Source: Asparagopsis taxiformis (lineage: Eukaryota > Rhodophyta > Florideophyceae > Bonnemaisoniales > Bonnemaisoniaceae). Taken from it: DNA of 64,000 bases. Location: NCBI GenBank assembly GCA_030407315.1, contig JALQPE010000923.1:1-64000 (forward strand), written 5' to 3'. The notes under the pieces were generated by a model. It did no database searches. It saw only the letters and a list, made by a program, of their open reading frames with translations, and was not told where the DNA came from. Made by a program: the position numbers and the translations under genes. This document shows positions 1 through 11,104 of the stretch, one piece after another; positions within the stretch are counted from its first letter, which is position 1, and each line of letters opens with the position of its first letter.

Positions 1-129
1 ATGTACCCAATAACAATAGGTTTTTCAATATTTTTAATTGAGCAACTCCAATACAAACGACACGCAGCTCAATTCTCATCCACAAATACATCTTCCATTA
101 TCTCTCCTGGACCTCTCAGCGCCCACCGC

Positions 130-2028
130 TCAAAGCCCAGCGCGAACAGGGCCGCCACCAAGGGACAGCCCTCCTCCCCCTCCTCGTCCCATACCGTCGC
201 CCGCAAACGCTGTGTACTCGAGCCCTTCCGTCTTCGATCTCACCCCGCATACCTCGTCGATATCTCGGACTATTCACCGCCATCACTCTCTCTACACATC
301 CAACGCCCTCGCAATATCTCTTCATCATCCTTGCCTGTCCATTGTACTGCACGATGTGACCTGGGGTCGCGCAGCTCCCGAATTGATCACAGAGCACTCG
401 ACTGACTGCATGCTGCGGAAAAACAAGGTCCTCGATTTCGAAATGCGCCAGCGCTTTGGCGTCCACGCACGTGCCATCAGTCGGACTCGGTTCTGGTGAA
501 GGATCTACTGAGCTCGTGTCTTGTCTTGTGGCGAAGTAGTTGCGTTTCCACCTACTGGCATGACTGGTGCTGCAATGGGTGTATGTGGTATCGCAGAAGT
601 GGCTGGTTCCCTGGTAGGTTTGCAATGGTTGGGGTGTGGTGTCTAGGTTGGTGGACAGACAAATAAGCAATTCCTTCTGAAATCCACATGTATCTCCCGT
701 TAGACAGGTAGTATCTTCGCACGAGCACGACGCAAACCGGTCCTCACGTGGCATGCATCTACATTTCCGAGACTTAGTACACTTGTTTGAGTCATCGTCA
801 AGACATATTCGGTCTCCTGCGCATTCAGTATCCGTCCGGCAGATCTCGAAAGAGTACTTTTTCCCATCTTTATCTGATAGATCTGGTAGGGGGTTCATAT
901 GGTGAAAGCGAGGAGTCTGCGACGGTGTACTAGGGTTATTACAGAGCAATGGATGCGGTTGAAGAGCTTCTGAGACACAAGCTACTCTAACAGGATAGAA
1001 AGAGCAGGTATCTCCAGATAGACATTCGGGGTGTTTACACGAACATACAGCATCTTCAATTCCTCTGTAAAGCATACGCAATCTCTCTCTCCGTCACAGA
1101 TTTTGAAACCCCCCTCCGCTGACGTAATACACAAGCGTGATCCAGCGCATTCAGCGCTTTTTGAACATATCTCACCCGTGAATTTCGATCCTGTGAACGG
1201 CTGTGATGGCTTGGGTAGGGTAGAATCACACATAATACCCGGGTAATTCAAAGCGATTGATGCACAGCGCACTCGACCATCCAACGTTGAGCACACCTCG
1301 CCATCAGGACATTCAGGGTATGCACATGAGCATACAGTTTCATCTCTGTCTTCATTGAGACACACACAGTTTTGCCGTCCGTCACATGGGACAGAGCGCC
1401 ATCAAGGCCGAATATGCACAATCGATCGTCTGCACAATCTTCAGATCTGGTACATGACTCGAAGTTGTACAGGTCGCGATCAGGGTTTACAGGAGTTTCA
1501 CATTCAATGTCCAGAGATATTTAAGCAGACAAGTGTCCCCAGACGCGCTTCTTACGCAACGTTCACCCAATGGGCATGGATTATCGCAGCTGCATAGTCT
1601 GTTCTTCTTCGCTCTGGCAGCGCGCAGATGCATTCGGTTGAAATTGAGGAGCAGACATCGCGTGGTGTTACGTTTGGGTCTATACAAAGACGAGGTGGTA
1701 CACAAGTTGAGAATCGGACATGACATGAATCTCCATTGAAGCCGTGCAATTGATGCTGGACCGAGTCGTGGATGACTGGTGGCGATGTGAGATGCTCGGA
1801 AGTTTGAATGCGTCCAATTGTGTTGTGATGGTGGATTTGGCGGGGGGGAAACTGGAGATTGCTGGATCTGGAAGGAAGAGGTGATGTGATGGGGAGGTTT
1901 TGGATGAAAGTGAGCTGTGAAATGGAGTAAGGAAGGCGTGGGGTTGGTGTGGCATCAAGGGAATTGGAATGGATGATGATGAGAAAAAGTGAGGAAAGGC
2001 AGAATGAAAACTGCAAAAAATGGGGCAT
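130..2028 (-). pseudogene. Cys-rich modular secreted protein, family member A (frameshifted)
   Basis: The minus strand starts at an ATG at 2028 with a hydrophobic signal-like segment and continues into family module 1 (motifs CVPPRLCIDPNVTPRDVC and CSCDNPCPLGERC). Later modules appear in other frames (CSCAYPECPDGEVC, then CSCKHPECLSGDTCSF, then CAGDRICLDDD). The C-terminal domain is present (SCATPGHIVQYNG, YCEGVGC) but after NSPRYRRGMR one extra base shifts the frame, so the family ending is read only in another frame, closing at 130-132. At least three frame changes are needed to join the parts. The order of parts equals that of the intact members D, G and H, so this is a full-length but disabled copy rather than a fragment. 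Function of the family is unknown; the signal segment and cysteines suggest secretion (inference). Confidence 0.85.
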
Positions 2029-3053
2029 AGTGGGTGGGAAGAAGGAATTGGGGATGGAGAGTGTATCTGGGCGGTTGTTGTTGGTGGCAATGATCTGGTT
2101 TCATTGTCGAAAGATGAGAAAGGTAATAAAGACATTTATAGATGAATATTATTGGATATGGGGAGAAATGGGGATTCCTTGTTGCCCATCGTCGAAATAT
2201 TTGGCAGGGTTAGTTTCTGCAGCACGATGAGCACAATTGGAGACATGCAAATAGTTCACTTAATGATTCTTTTGCTTCTGCTCTTGGAAACCATTCATCT
2301 GGAACGATCTTGCCCTTCGAAGAATACAAGCTGTTTGCACTTTTCTCCAAAATCCACCTCGGCGTTGAAACACTATCGTTGCAGCAAGTCAGTATGAGAC
2401 AATTGCCAACATATTACGTCATGAACCGGACGTACCCCGCAATGTGTACACGTGTGCTGCCACTGATAAATGATTGAATTTGTGGACGTGGACGAACAAG
2501 TAATGTTTTAGTCCAATTGCGAAGGCAGATTGGAGCGTCCCAACCAATCAGCAGCTGTTGAAATTGCATAAGCCACAACTCGTGATTTCATCATGTGTTT
2601 GCGAGAAACTCGTGTCCAGACCCCACTTCGATCTCCATTTCTCCCCTTTATCGAGATCCGTTTCAAAAGGCTTGGTGGACCAAGTGATATCATATCTGCT
2701 GCAGCCATTGCACCGGCCTTCAAATTAGGATTAATCAGGTTTTTCAAGTTACTTGGCCTCGGGAATCATCTATCACATCTGTCGTGAAGGCTATTCTGAA
2801 TAAAATCCCGCGACCCCCGGCGGAACCTGACCTCCACCTGTCCACCTCCCCGGGGAAGAAAATACGTTCGGAAGAGTGCCCTAATTGAATGACTCTTCGA
2901 CAGGGTATCGGCGGAATCGGGAGGGGGTACCCTTGAGCGTAGAATACTACCCCAAATAGATCAAATTTTCTACTTTCTCTATCTGCTTCCACGCGGACGC
3001 TGTGTACTCGTCCACTCTGTATCCACCGGGCGCGTTACAGCCGCGACACAAGC
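2029..3053. other. No gene recognised
   Basis: The stretch upstream of member A holds only short frames with no recognisable protein. A G/C-rich patch lies at about 2805-2940. I see no RNA gene or element ends. Confidence 0.5.
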
Positions 3054-3146
3054 AATACTGCGAGTAGAGATCGAGCAACGTTCTGTCGACAGAATCCAGA
3101 TCAGCACTCGTCCAGGCCAATAGCGCTCGGCATCAACATTTCTTGT

Positions 3147-4185
3147 CAGTCCACACGACCTGCTGCCGCCTAAACGACCGCCTCTCCTATCGTCGCATAC
3201 CGCGCCGCAAACGCCGTGTACTCAAGTCCATCCGTCCTCGATCCCACCCGCATCCTCTGTCGATACCCCGCACTATTCACCTCCATCACCCTCTCCACGC
3301 ATCCAACGCCCTCGCAGTATCTGCTCATCATCATCGCCGATCCCATGTACCGCACCATGTGCCCTGGTGTAGCGCAGCTGTCGAAACGATCGCAGAGCAC
3401 CCCACTGAGGGCATGTTGTTGGAAGACGAGATCCTTGCTATCCAGATGCACCAGCGCGCGCGTCCATGCACACGCCATCTGTCGGAATAGGCTCCGGTGA
3501 CACAGTTATTTGACTTGTATTATTTGTCGAAACAGATGGCGTTTCTTCAACACTTGCATCCGGTGAAATTAATAGCAGATGTAACAGACGGTGGCATTGA
3601 TTCGGATTCGTTACAAGGCGTTTGGAATTGCAACGGAGAAATTGGGGACGAAAACCACATATATCCCCTTTGGTACATTTGGAATTGTTTGAAATGGATT
3701 GTTAGGCATCTGACATGTGCATTGACGCGTACCAAGACACTTGTTACGGTCATTGTCCAGGCACAAGCGTTCATCAGCACATTCATGTCATCTGTCCTAC
3801 AGTACTCGAAGGAATATCTCTTTCGATCTATATCCGGCGCTATCGTCACCGATCATTTCCGATATACAGAAGGCATCATCACCCTGCAAACATTCTTGCG
3901 ATCCACATGAACAGATGTAATCCTTGTATTCATCGGGTATACACGAACAACATCGTTCAACGTCATTCTAGACGCACAGTATCCGATTACGCATAACACA
4001 TGATCGAGGTCCTGCACAATCATCAGTGGTCACACAAGGTTGGTCATCTGTGAATTTGGTAGCCGTTGGTGGACGTTGCGGAGCTGGTGTCGTGAAATTA
4101 CACGCAATATCGGGAGGGTATGAAAGGATGGGATCGATACAGATATCGACAGGGCAGCTTGAGCAGCCACAGTCATTACAACAGC
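3147..4185 (-). pseudogene. Cys-rich family member B, 5'-truncated copy of member D
   Basis: Read on the minus strand this is a partial copy of D. It begins abruptly in the region equivalent to the end of D module 2 (CNFTTPAPQRPPTATKFTD), passes through degraded modules 3 and 4 (RKRYSFEYCRTDD) and ends in the C-terminal domain (SCATPGHMVRYMGSAMMM). Frames change repeatedly, and a TTG-to-TAG change cuts the last codons. The signal peptide and module 1 are missing. About 95 bp beyond the stop (3054-3148) also match the 3' flank of D at 9610-9725, so the duplication carried flanking DNA with it. B and D are in opposite orientation. Confidence 0.8.
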
Positions 4186-5028
4186 CAATTAAATTACGGT
4201 GGCTATTCCACCGGCGGCGGCTTGTACGAATTACAGTAATCTCAACCTGGGTATCAACTACTGTAATTATGTGCGTAACTGCCTAATATGTTTTTAAAAA
4301 TATTCAAATGCTATAAAAAAATTCATACAGTTCAGGTCACCACGCCAAGATTAATCCAAAATAATTCTCTTAATCCGCCTCCTGGAGAAGAGACCATCCA
4401 TCCATTTCCAATCTGTTGAACAAGAGGTGCCGCACATAGGGTAAGCATCCTAGTCCATCATATCTGACATACGTAGAGCTCAGTGTTTCGAGAGGAATCA
4501 ACTTTATAATCCCACTTCCGGTGTGCTGCCAGAAACAATACTGTCAGCAGCATTTCGAACATCTCCAATTGGCATTGTTTTCAAGGAGGATTCGTTCCCT
4601 GGCAGATCATAACCAACAAGTGTAGAACAGCCCACCGTTCTCGCTATTACAAGCGGCTGTCGGACGCTGTAAAATGTTGTACAACGACGCTCGAGCTGCC
4701 ATGGTCATTGATCAACGACAAGCATCATACCGCCTGTTGGAGAAATTTCCAGATCAGCTGCATACTTGCCGTACAACTATACCGTGCGTCACGTAAACGT
4801 AATCTCATCATGATTGCTTCCCTTCGAGCCAACATACACCTCGCATACGTCAACGTTTTGCCAACGCTTGTGCCCTATACATAGGCTAATATCAAGATAT
4901 TCTCTGCAGACCAAACTTTACCACCAACTCCAACTCGAGCAAAACGGACCACATGCCCTGCCGAGGCCATAGATAGCCCTAGACGCCATCACGCTAACCG
5001 CCGACATTAACCAACTCTACCGTCCACC
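4186..5028. other. No gene recognised; upstream region of member C
   Basis: Similarity to member D stops near 4185. I see no coding frame that resembles a known protein between here and the start codon of member C. Promoter elements are likely within it but none is clear by eye. Confidence 0.45.
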
Positions 5029-6872
5029 ATGGCCACCTCCCCTCCAGTCTCACGTATTCTCATCAACCTTCTCATCCTTCTCCAATTCAGTTCCAACCTC
5101 GGCACACCAACGCGTGCCATCTCGGGGATCACCACCGCCGGCAAACCCATCCGAACCGCGCTCCACAATCTCGCGCCGCACGCCACCAGATGGCGACATG
5201 GCCAAAATGCCAGCCACGTTCGACACCGCCCACATTTCACAACGTACCGCGCGCTACAATCCGCCGAGCGCCAAGTCACGGGCTTCATAGGGGATCCATG
5301 CGACGTTAACGGCCCGACCTGCGTGCCTCCCCGCCTCTGCATAGACCCCGACGTCATGCCGCGCGCGACGTCTGCTCGAAAATTTCAGCTCAATGTTTCT
5401 GCAGCTACAGAAACGAGGAGGACAAGCTGTGCAATTGCGACAACCCATGTCCAATTGGGGAACGTTGTGTCAAAACCCAAGCGGGCGAGAATACCTGCCT
5501 CTCCAGAAGCGTGCCTGCCAATGATATTCAATGTGGCGCCACTGAGAACCCTCCGGGTGGCTCTGGTCTTTTGAATTATGAGCCCTGTGTCAAGACGGAA
5601 GAGTGCGCCCTAGGTCGGACATGCGTACGGACGCTCAACGAAGAAGCCGATGTCCCATGCAACGGTAACAATGACTGCTTCTGCCTCGCTGATGACTTAG
5701 ATGACGTCGCTTGCTCCTGTAAATACCCAGAGTGCCCCGAGGGTGAGAAATGTTCATCCATAGATGGCGTTGTTTCATGCGCATCTATCGCTTTCAACGA
5801 TCCAGATGTAGGTTGCCCGTCTACTACGCCACCACCATCACAACCATCTACTGGTACCAAGTTCTCAGAAGAGTCGTGCACAACAAGCTCAGAATGTGCC
5901 GGTGAGCGGTCGTGCATCACAGCCACAGAGTTCAGTATTAAGATTTGTAATGGTGAGCAAAACTGCATCTGCCAGCCTGATGAATTTGAAGATCACGTCT
6001 GCTCATGCAAGCACCCAGAATGCCTGCCGGGTGATACGTGCTCTTTCTTCCTCGAAGATTTGTCCTGTATCTCCAAAGCTCTGCAACCCCATCCGTTGCT
6101 TTGCAACAACTCCACCCCAGGAATGCCGCCCCCGACATTCGACGACGCGACAGCATCACCAGATTTCTCACTCATGGATCGCAAGAAATTCTCATTCGAA
6201 ATTTGCCAGAGCGATGATGACTGCGCGGGAGATCGAGGTTGTTATGACTATGATTTCAACATGTGCAATGGGTCCCGCAAGTGTACATGTCGGCCGCGTG
6301 ACGAACGGTTTGAAAAGTGCTCATGTGAAAAGCCGCGCTGTATGGAGGGAGACATGTGTGGATTCCCGAAAGAAGAGTTATATTGTATATCCGTGAACCA
6401 TCCGCAACACCCCAATCGCTGTCCATCCATCACTCAACCCACACCCGATGCTGCCCTGAATACACCACTCCCAACCCCCCAACCATCAGCGAATGCAGTC
6501 CAAGCTGCTGTATCACCGGAGCCTATTCCGACAGATGCCGCGTGCGTGGACGCACGGGCCTTGGCGCATCTGGATAGCAAGGATCTCATCTTCCAACGAC
6601 ATGCCCTCAGTCGGGTGCTCTGCGATCGTTTCGACAGCTGCGCTACACCAGGGCACATGGTGCGATACATGGGATCGGCGATGATGATGAGCAGATACTG
6701 CAAAGGTGTTGGATGCGTGGAGAGGGTGATGGAGGTGAATAGTCCGAGATATCGACGGGGGATGCGGGTGGGATCGAGGACGGATGGACTTGAGTACACG
6801 GCGTGTGCGGCGCGGTATGGGACGAGGGGGGAGGAGGTTGTTTTGGCAGCGGCAATTCGTGCGGGACTTTGA
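5029..6872 (+). CDS. Cys-rich modular secreted protein, family member C (one frameshift)
   Basis: The ATG at 5029 opens a signal-like segment (ILINLLILLQFSS), then a Ser/Thr/Arg-rich spacer and module 1 (CVPPRLCIDPDVMPR). At 5361-5367 a GC run (ccgcgcgcgac) puts the frame out by one; from there the family sequence continues in the frame that runs to 6872. Modules 2 to 4 are complete, each with the motifs ECA-x2-R-x-C, C-[ND]-G-x3-C-x-C and CSC-x3-[EPR]C-x2-G-[DE]-x-C. A Pro/Ala-rich linker leads to the C-terminal domain. That domain is almost identical to D at the DNA level, although the modules of C resemble G and H more. The frameshift may be a sequencing error, a real mutation, or may be bypassed; the rest of the gene looks under constraint. 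Function unknown, probably extracellular. Confidence 0.75.
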
Positions 6873-7909
6873 TCGTCGCATGGGCGGTGATAAGTGCGTT
6901 GCCACCGTTCTTGCCGCCCAGACCAGAGGGCCTTGGCTGATGCATTCTTATGTGAGATTATTCAGAGCGTCGAATTATACTGATGTACATACTGTAAAGC
7001 GAATGCAAAAACTTAAATCGAGATATGTCTTTGCTGTATATGAAGGAGAACGGCATATGCATTTCATCTAAGATCCTGCGACAATCAGATCGAGGGATAA
7101 GTGATGATGATGAACTGTAGCATGTCACAATGAAAGACAAGAATAACGGCTGGGAAATTATGTATGATGAATAACTGATGGGAGCTGTTGGTCGTGAAGA
7201 GCGGGTGAGTGTTGTTTATCTTTGGCTGAACCGGTAATACAGACGGGGCCAGAACCAAGCGGTTCATGGAATGCGGAGCGATCGATGCACTCGGCATATT
7301 CGTGAAGAGCGTTCAGGTGAAAATATATTGACAATGGTTTCGATGCATAGCTATTTGTGGGCATCGTATATTGAGTGCTGCTATGACTTCGACTAAGATG
7401 CAAAGATGTGCAGAATTGCGCAACAGGTTGGGTCACTCTCCGGACTAGACATTGCGTGTTCACAGGGTGCGTTGTCGCTCGTGGTGGACGATCATTTCGC
7501 ACTCTCTTTGATATCGCGCACAACGAATACAGCAGTGATAATTGACATCCAACGAATGGCTTCCTCAACCCAAAATCTGTTCGCACTTCCCATGCATAAT
7601 GATACGTCTTGTTCGATATGAATAGTCTGCCTCTGATGAAAGGTCCTCTTCCGAGTGTGCAATCTCCGAATGAAAATTTGTTACACAACCCGGCATACTC
7701 TTCTCATCTCCAAACATTGTAGGCTATAACGAAATTACTTCTGCTCTGACTCATAGCAAAAGAGATCACGCGTCTCCTTTCTGAGTGTGTATTCTGACCA
7801 CCTTGTGGTCTGCCATCGTGCCCGGGACATATAGGTCAATGTCTACATAAAACCAAGAAATTGACCACCATCAATCTCAATTCCTACCAAACCAACCTCA
7901 CCATTCAAC
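6873..7909. other. No gene recognised; spacer between members C and D
   Basis: No frame resembles a known protein. The last 100 bases contain A/T-rich promoter-like words (acatatagg near 7827, acataaaacc near 7843) that could serve member D, but neither is a clear TATA box. Confidence 0.4.
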
Positions 7910-9610
7910 ATGTCCACATCACACACAACCACCATACTCCTCCTCCTCCTCCTCCTCCTCCTCCATCACAAAGCATCCGGCCTTCATCCAGTGCAACGTC
8001 AGGGATTCATAGGCGACAAATGTAATGTCGGCGAATCCTGTGTCTCACCACGTATCTGCATCGACCCAAATGTAACCCCACGCGACGCATGCTCCGTCCA
8101 GTCCACCAATTGTTTCTGCGGTCATCCAGATTCAAGGGATGGTCATTGTGCATGTAACAATCCCTGTCCACCAGGCGAACGATGCACACAGACACAGTCT
8201 GGTGATAATGTCTGTTTATCACGTCTTATACCTGGTGTAGATCTTCCTTGTTTCGAAGCACCGGATCCCAGCCTCGGCGGGTTCAATTTCGAGACATGTA
8301 GATTGGATGCTGACTGTGCGGTTGGTCATTCTTGTCGAACAAGGCTACCCGATGATGACTATTTCGCGCCATGTCACAATGGTGATAACCAATGCTTTTG
8401 CGATGGGGATGATCCAGTACAACATATATGTTCATGTCAACGCCCGAATTGTCTGCCTGGTGAAAGATGTATCTCAACAGGAGGTTCAGAATTATGCGTA
8501 TCCATAGCGTTCAACGATCCTGACATTGTCTGTAATTTCACGACACCAGCGCCGCAACGTCCGCCGACGGCTACCAAGTTCACAGATGAGCCGTGTGTGA
8601 CCAGTGATGATTGTGCAGGGCCACGTTCGTGTGTTGCGTACAAAGGGAATGATCTGGTACCATGCGTCGGGAATGACGATGAACGATTTTGTATGTGTAT
8701 TCCCGATGAATTCAAGGATTACATCTGTTCATGTGGATCGCAAGAATGTTTGGAGGGTGATGTCTGTTCTTTCTTATCGCCTCCACTAGATACCTTCTGT
8801 GTATCGGAAATGATCGGCCATGCATTGATATGTGAAGATTCAGACGTTGAGACACTGACGATAGCGCCGGATGGAGTAACAGTAACACTGGATATAGATC
8901 GCAAGAAATATTCCTACGAGTACTGTAGGACAGAAGATGAATGTGCTGATGATCGGGTGTGCCTGGACAATGATGGTAACAAATGTCCTGGTACGCGTGA
9001 ATGCACATGTCAGATGCCTGACAAACCATTTCAAAGATGCTCGTGTAAGAATTCCGAATGTGCCAAAGGGGATATATGTGGCTTTCATCAACTACGACTC
9101 TTTTGCCATTCTGTGCACGCTAGTACGAATCCGAATCAATGCCCGCCAACTGTGCAACCGACTATTACATCTGCGGCATTTATTCCTCCGGATTCGAGTG
9201 CTGAAGAAAGGCCAGCTCTTTCGACAGATGATACAAGTCAAACGATTGTGTCACCAGAGCCTATTCCGACAGATAGCGTATGCGTGGACGCACGGGCCTT
9301 GGCGCATCTAGATAGCAAGGATCTCGTCTTCCAACGACATGCCCTCAGTCGGGTGCTCTGCGATCGTTTCGACAGCTGCGCTACACCAGGGCACATGGTG
9401 CGGTACATGGGATCGGCGATGATGATGAGCAGATACTGCAAAGGTGTTGGATGCGTGGAGAGGGTGATGGAGGTGAATAGTCCGAGATATCGACGGGGGA
9501 TGCGGGTGGGATCGAGGACGGATGGACTTGAGTACACGGCGTTTGCGGCGCGGTATGGGACGAGGGGGGAAGAGGTTGTATTGGCGGCAGCAGTTCGTGT
9601 GGGACTTTGA
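7910..9610 (+). CDS. Cys-rich modular secreted protein, family member D (intact, 566 aa)
   Basis: Uninterrupted reading frame. Residues 1-24 form a signal peptide whose core is nine leucines encoded by a CTC triplet run. Four Cys-rich modules follow (about residues 30-105, 115-200, 215-295, 320-410), each with the spaced cysteines typical of this family, then a Ser/Thr/Pro linker (about 410-450) and the C-terminal domain (about 455-566) with CVDARALAHL, RVLCDRFDSCATPGH, YCKGVGC and MEVNSPRYRRGMRV. No transmembrane segment is visible after the signal, so a secreted or cell-wall product is likely (inference). The start is chosen because it directly precedes the signal peptide. Compared with C, the module DNA of D is more A/T-rich while its last 360 bp are nearly the same, which points to conversion of the 3' end. 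Biochemical role unknown. Confidence 0.88.
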   Translation: MSTSHTTTILLLLLLLLLHHKASGLHPVQRQGFIGDKCNVGESCVSPRICIDPNVTPRDACSVQSTNCFCGHPDSRDGHCACNNPCPPGERCTQTQSGDNVCLSRLIPGVDLPCFEAPDPSLGGFNFETCRLDADCAVGHSCRTRLPDDDYFAPCHNGDNQCFCDGDDPVQHICSCQRPNCLPGERCISTGGSELCVSIAFNDPDIVCNFTTPAPQRPPTATKFTDEPCVTSDDCAGPRSCVAYKGNDLVPCVGNDDERFCMCIPDEFKDYICSCGSQECLEGDVCSFLSPPLDTFCVSEMIGHALICEDSDVETLTIAPDGVTVTLDIDRKKYSYEYCRTEDECADDRVCLDNDGNKCPGTRECTCQMPDKPFQRCSCKNSECAKGDICGFHQLRLFCHSVHASTNPNQCPPTVQPTITSAAFIPPDSSAEERPALSTDDTSQTIVSPEPIPTDSVCVDARALAHLDSKDLVFQRHALSRVLCDRFDSCATPGHMVRYMGSAMMMSRYCKGVGCVERVMEVNSPRYRRGMRVGSRTDGLEYTAFAARYGTRGEEVVLAAAVRVGL

Positions 9611-9725
9611 TAAGAAATGTTGATGCCGAGCGCTATTGGCCTGGGAGGGACCAGATCTGGATGGAAAATTGTAAACCAGGTGAGCTTTTCAAATTCAAAT
9701 ATTGGATCCTGTCGACAGAATGTTG
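9611..9725 (+). repeat. 3' flank of member D, duplicated in inverse at 3054-3148
   Basis: The bases after the stop of D (aaatgttgatgccgagcgct and the later gtcgacagaatgttgctgg) recur on the other strand downstream of pseudogene B, with a small internal gap. This fixes one end of the D-to-B duplication outside the coding region. Confidence 0.7.
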
Positions 9726-10559
9726 CTGGATCTCTACTTGTAGATTGGACGGATACGAGGCCTCCGGGAAGAACAATAAAAAGGAAGACATGAAATTTGC
9801 AATTTTGTCTTTACGGGGTACAAACACGTTGACGGATTGATAAAGATTGCGACGCAGTCTGCACTCAACACGTGCCATGCCTCAGTCTCGGTGGCACGGC
9901 GTGCATATCATCTCCGAATTCGCGTCTGCGAGTGTGGAATGGAGACGGATAGGTAAGAATTTCATGTGGTAATTAAATAGTAAAACAAGTCCGAGATTCC
10001 CTGCCTCAACTGGAAAAAGGCATCGGACGTCTTAAATCTGCTCAACCGGTGTGTCTTGGTTTATCTGAGTAAGGTTTGCCTAATAAGGAGGCTATAATTT
10101 CAGAACAGTACCAACAACAACATCCCGCTCTATATTCGAGTCTCCGTAGCTTAGTCCGGACCGTTATTGGGGGGGGCCAATTGGCTACATGTTCAGGCAG
10201 GCCTTCGGTCTGAGAGAATGCAGAACTTCTAGCCCCTGAAAGCTGTCCGGAAATATTCTGGTAAGCACTCAAGTAACACTGCGCTCTATTGTAATAGTAT
10301 CGATGATCACATCGAGTTCTAGGCGTTTGACGGAAGCGGAATGATGGCAATAGCTATTCTCAAGCACATCTATCGACACAAGGCATGAACCATTGCGACT
10401 TGTCGGCATACTGTTGAGAATCTCACGCAAGCCAGAAGTAGATATCTGGACAAACTGACATCGAATCGTTCTTTTCGTTGCTCTATTTTTATCATTGCTG
10501 TGGGGTGAAATGTTCCAATCGTGGCTCCCATACCCTCAATTGGTCTCTTCCCAGATTGC
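9726..10559. other. No gene recognised
   Basis: Only short frames without recognisable similarity. A run of eight or so G residues lies near 10169. Nothing else stands out. Confidence 0.45.
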
Positions 10560-11104
10560 TTCCAGAATGTTTCATATTGCTGTATACCTTCGCTCTTAGC
10601 ACTTTCTGAATGCTGTGACACAGTATCAATAATATCCTGTTCTGGTGTCCCCTGGATAGAAAATACTGTTCACAAAAATATGACGTAGCCAATGACTCAT
10701 TTTTCATTTTCACATGTTTTTTTGCGGGTAGATCATGGACGAAGAGCACCTTCCATCACTCATACACAACCAATGTCATCAGTCTGCTCTCATCAGACAC
10801 TCGAAAATATGTTTTGCAAGACTTTTGTACGCAATACAAGACTCTCCTCTCCACGTTTGTTTACCACAGAATGATTCTAGTGCAGATGCTCTCTAATGAC
10901 GCTCGTTCGGTCATCACTAGCACAGTATGTGTATCCTGACAACGAGCCTGCCTTACAGTTCCGAGATTACATATTGCCCACCCATCCCAACCTTCCAAAT
11001 TCCCAAACACCAGACGTGCACCTTCTATCAACGACTGTCCCCATCCGTCTCTACCTAGCTCAACACAACCAACTCAACCAAATTCCGCTCCCAATATATC
11101 CGTC
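10560..11104. repeat. Upstream flank shared by members E and G
   Basis: This stretch is similar in the same orientation to about 25080-25713, upstream of member G. The last 180 bases are almost identical. A minus-strand frame (10492-10749) shares words with the matching minus frame at 24658-25248 (RGxQNxxLL, HSIQxVL, YxNM), so an old divergent gene start is possible, but the region may also simply be promoter. Confidence 0.65.

Noticed and set aside
38..499. Long plus-strand frames opposite the C-terminal domain of member A
   Set aside because: The same antisense frames recur opposite every family member (for example 3216-3500, 6434-6799, 9238-9537) and are shadows of the conserved domain.
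5007..5357. Minus-strand frames opposite the start of member C
   Set aside because: They overlap the clear signal peptide and module 1 coding on the plus strand and resemble nothing known.
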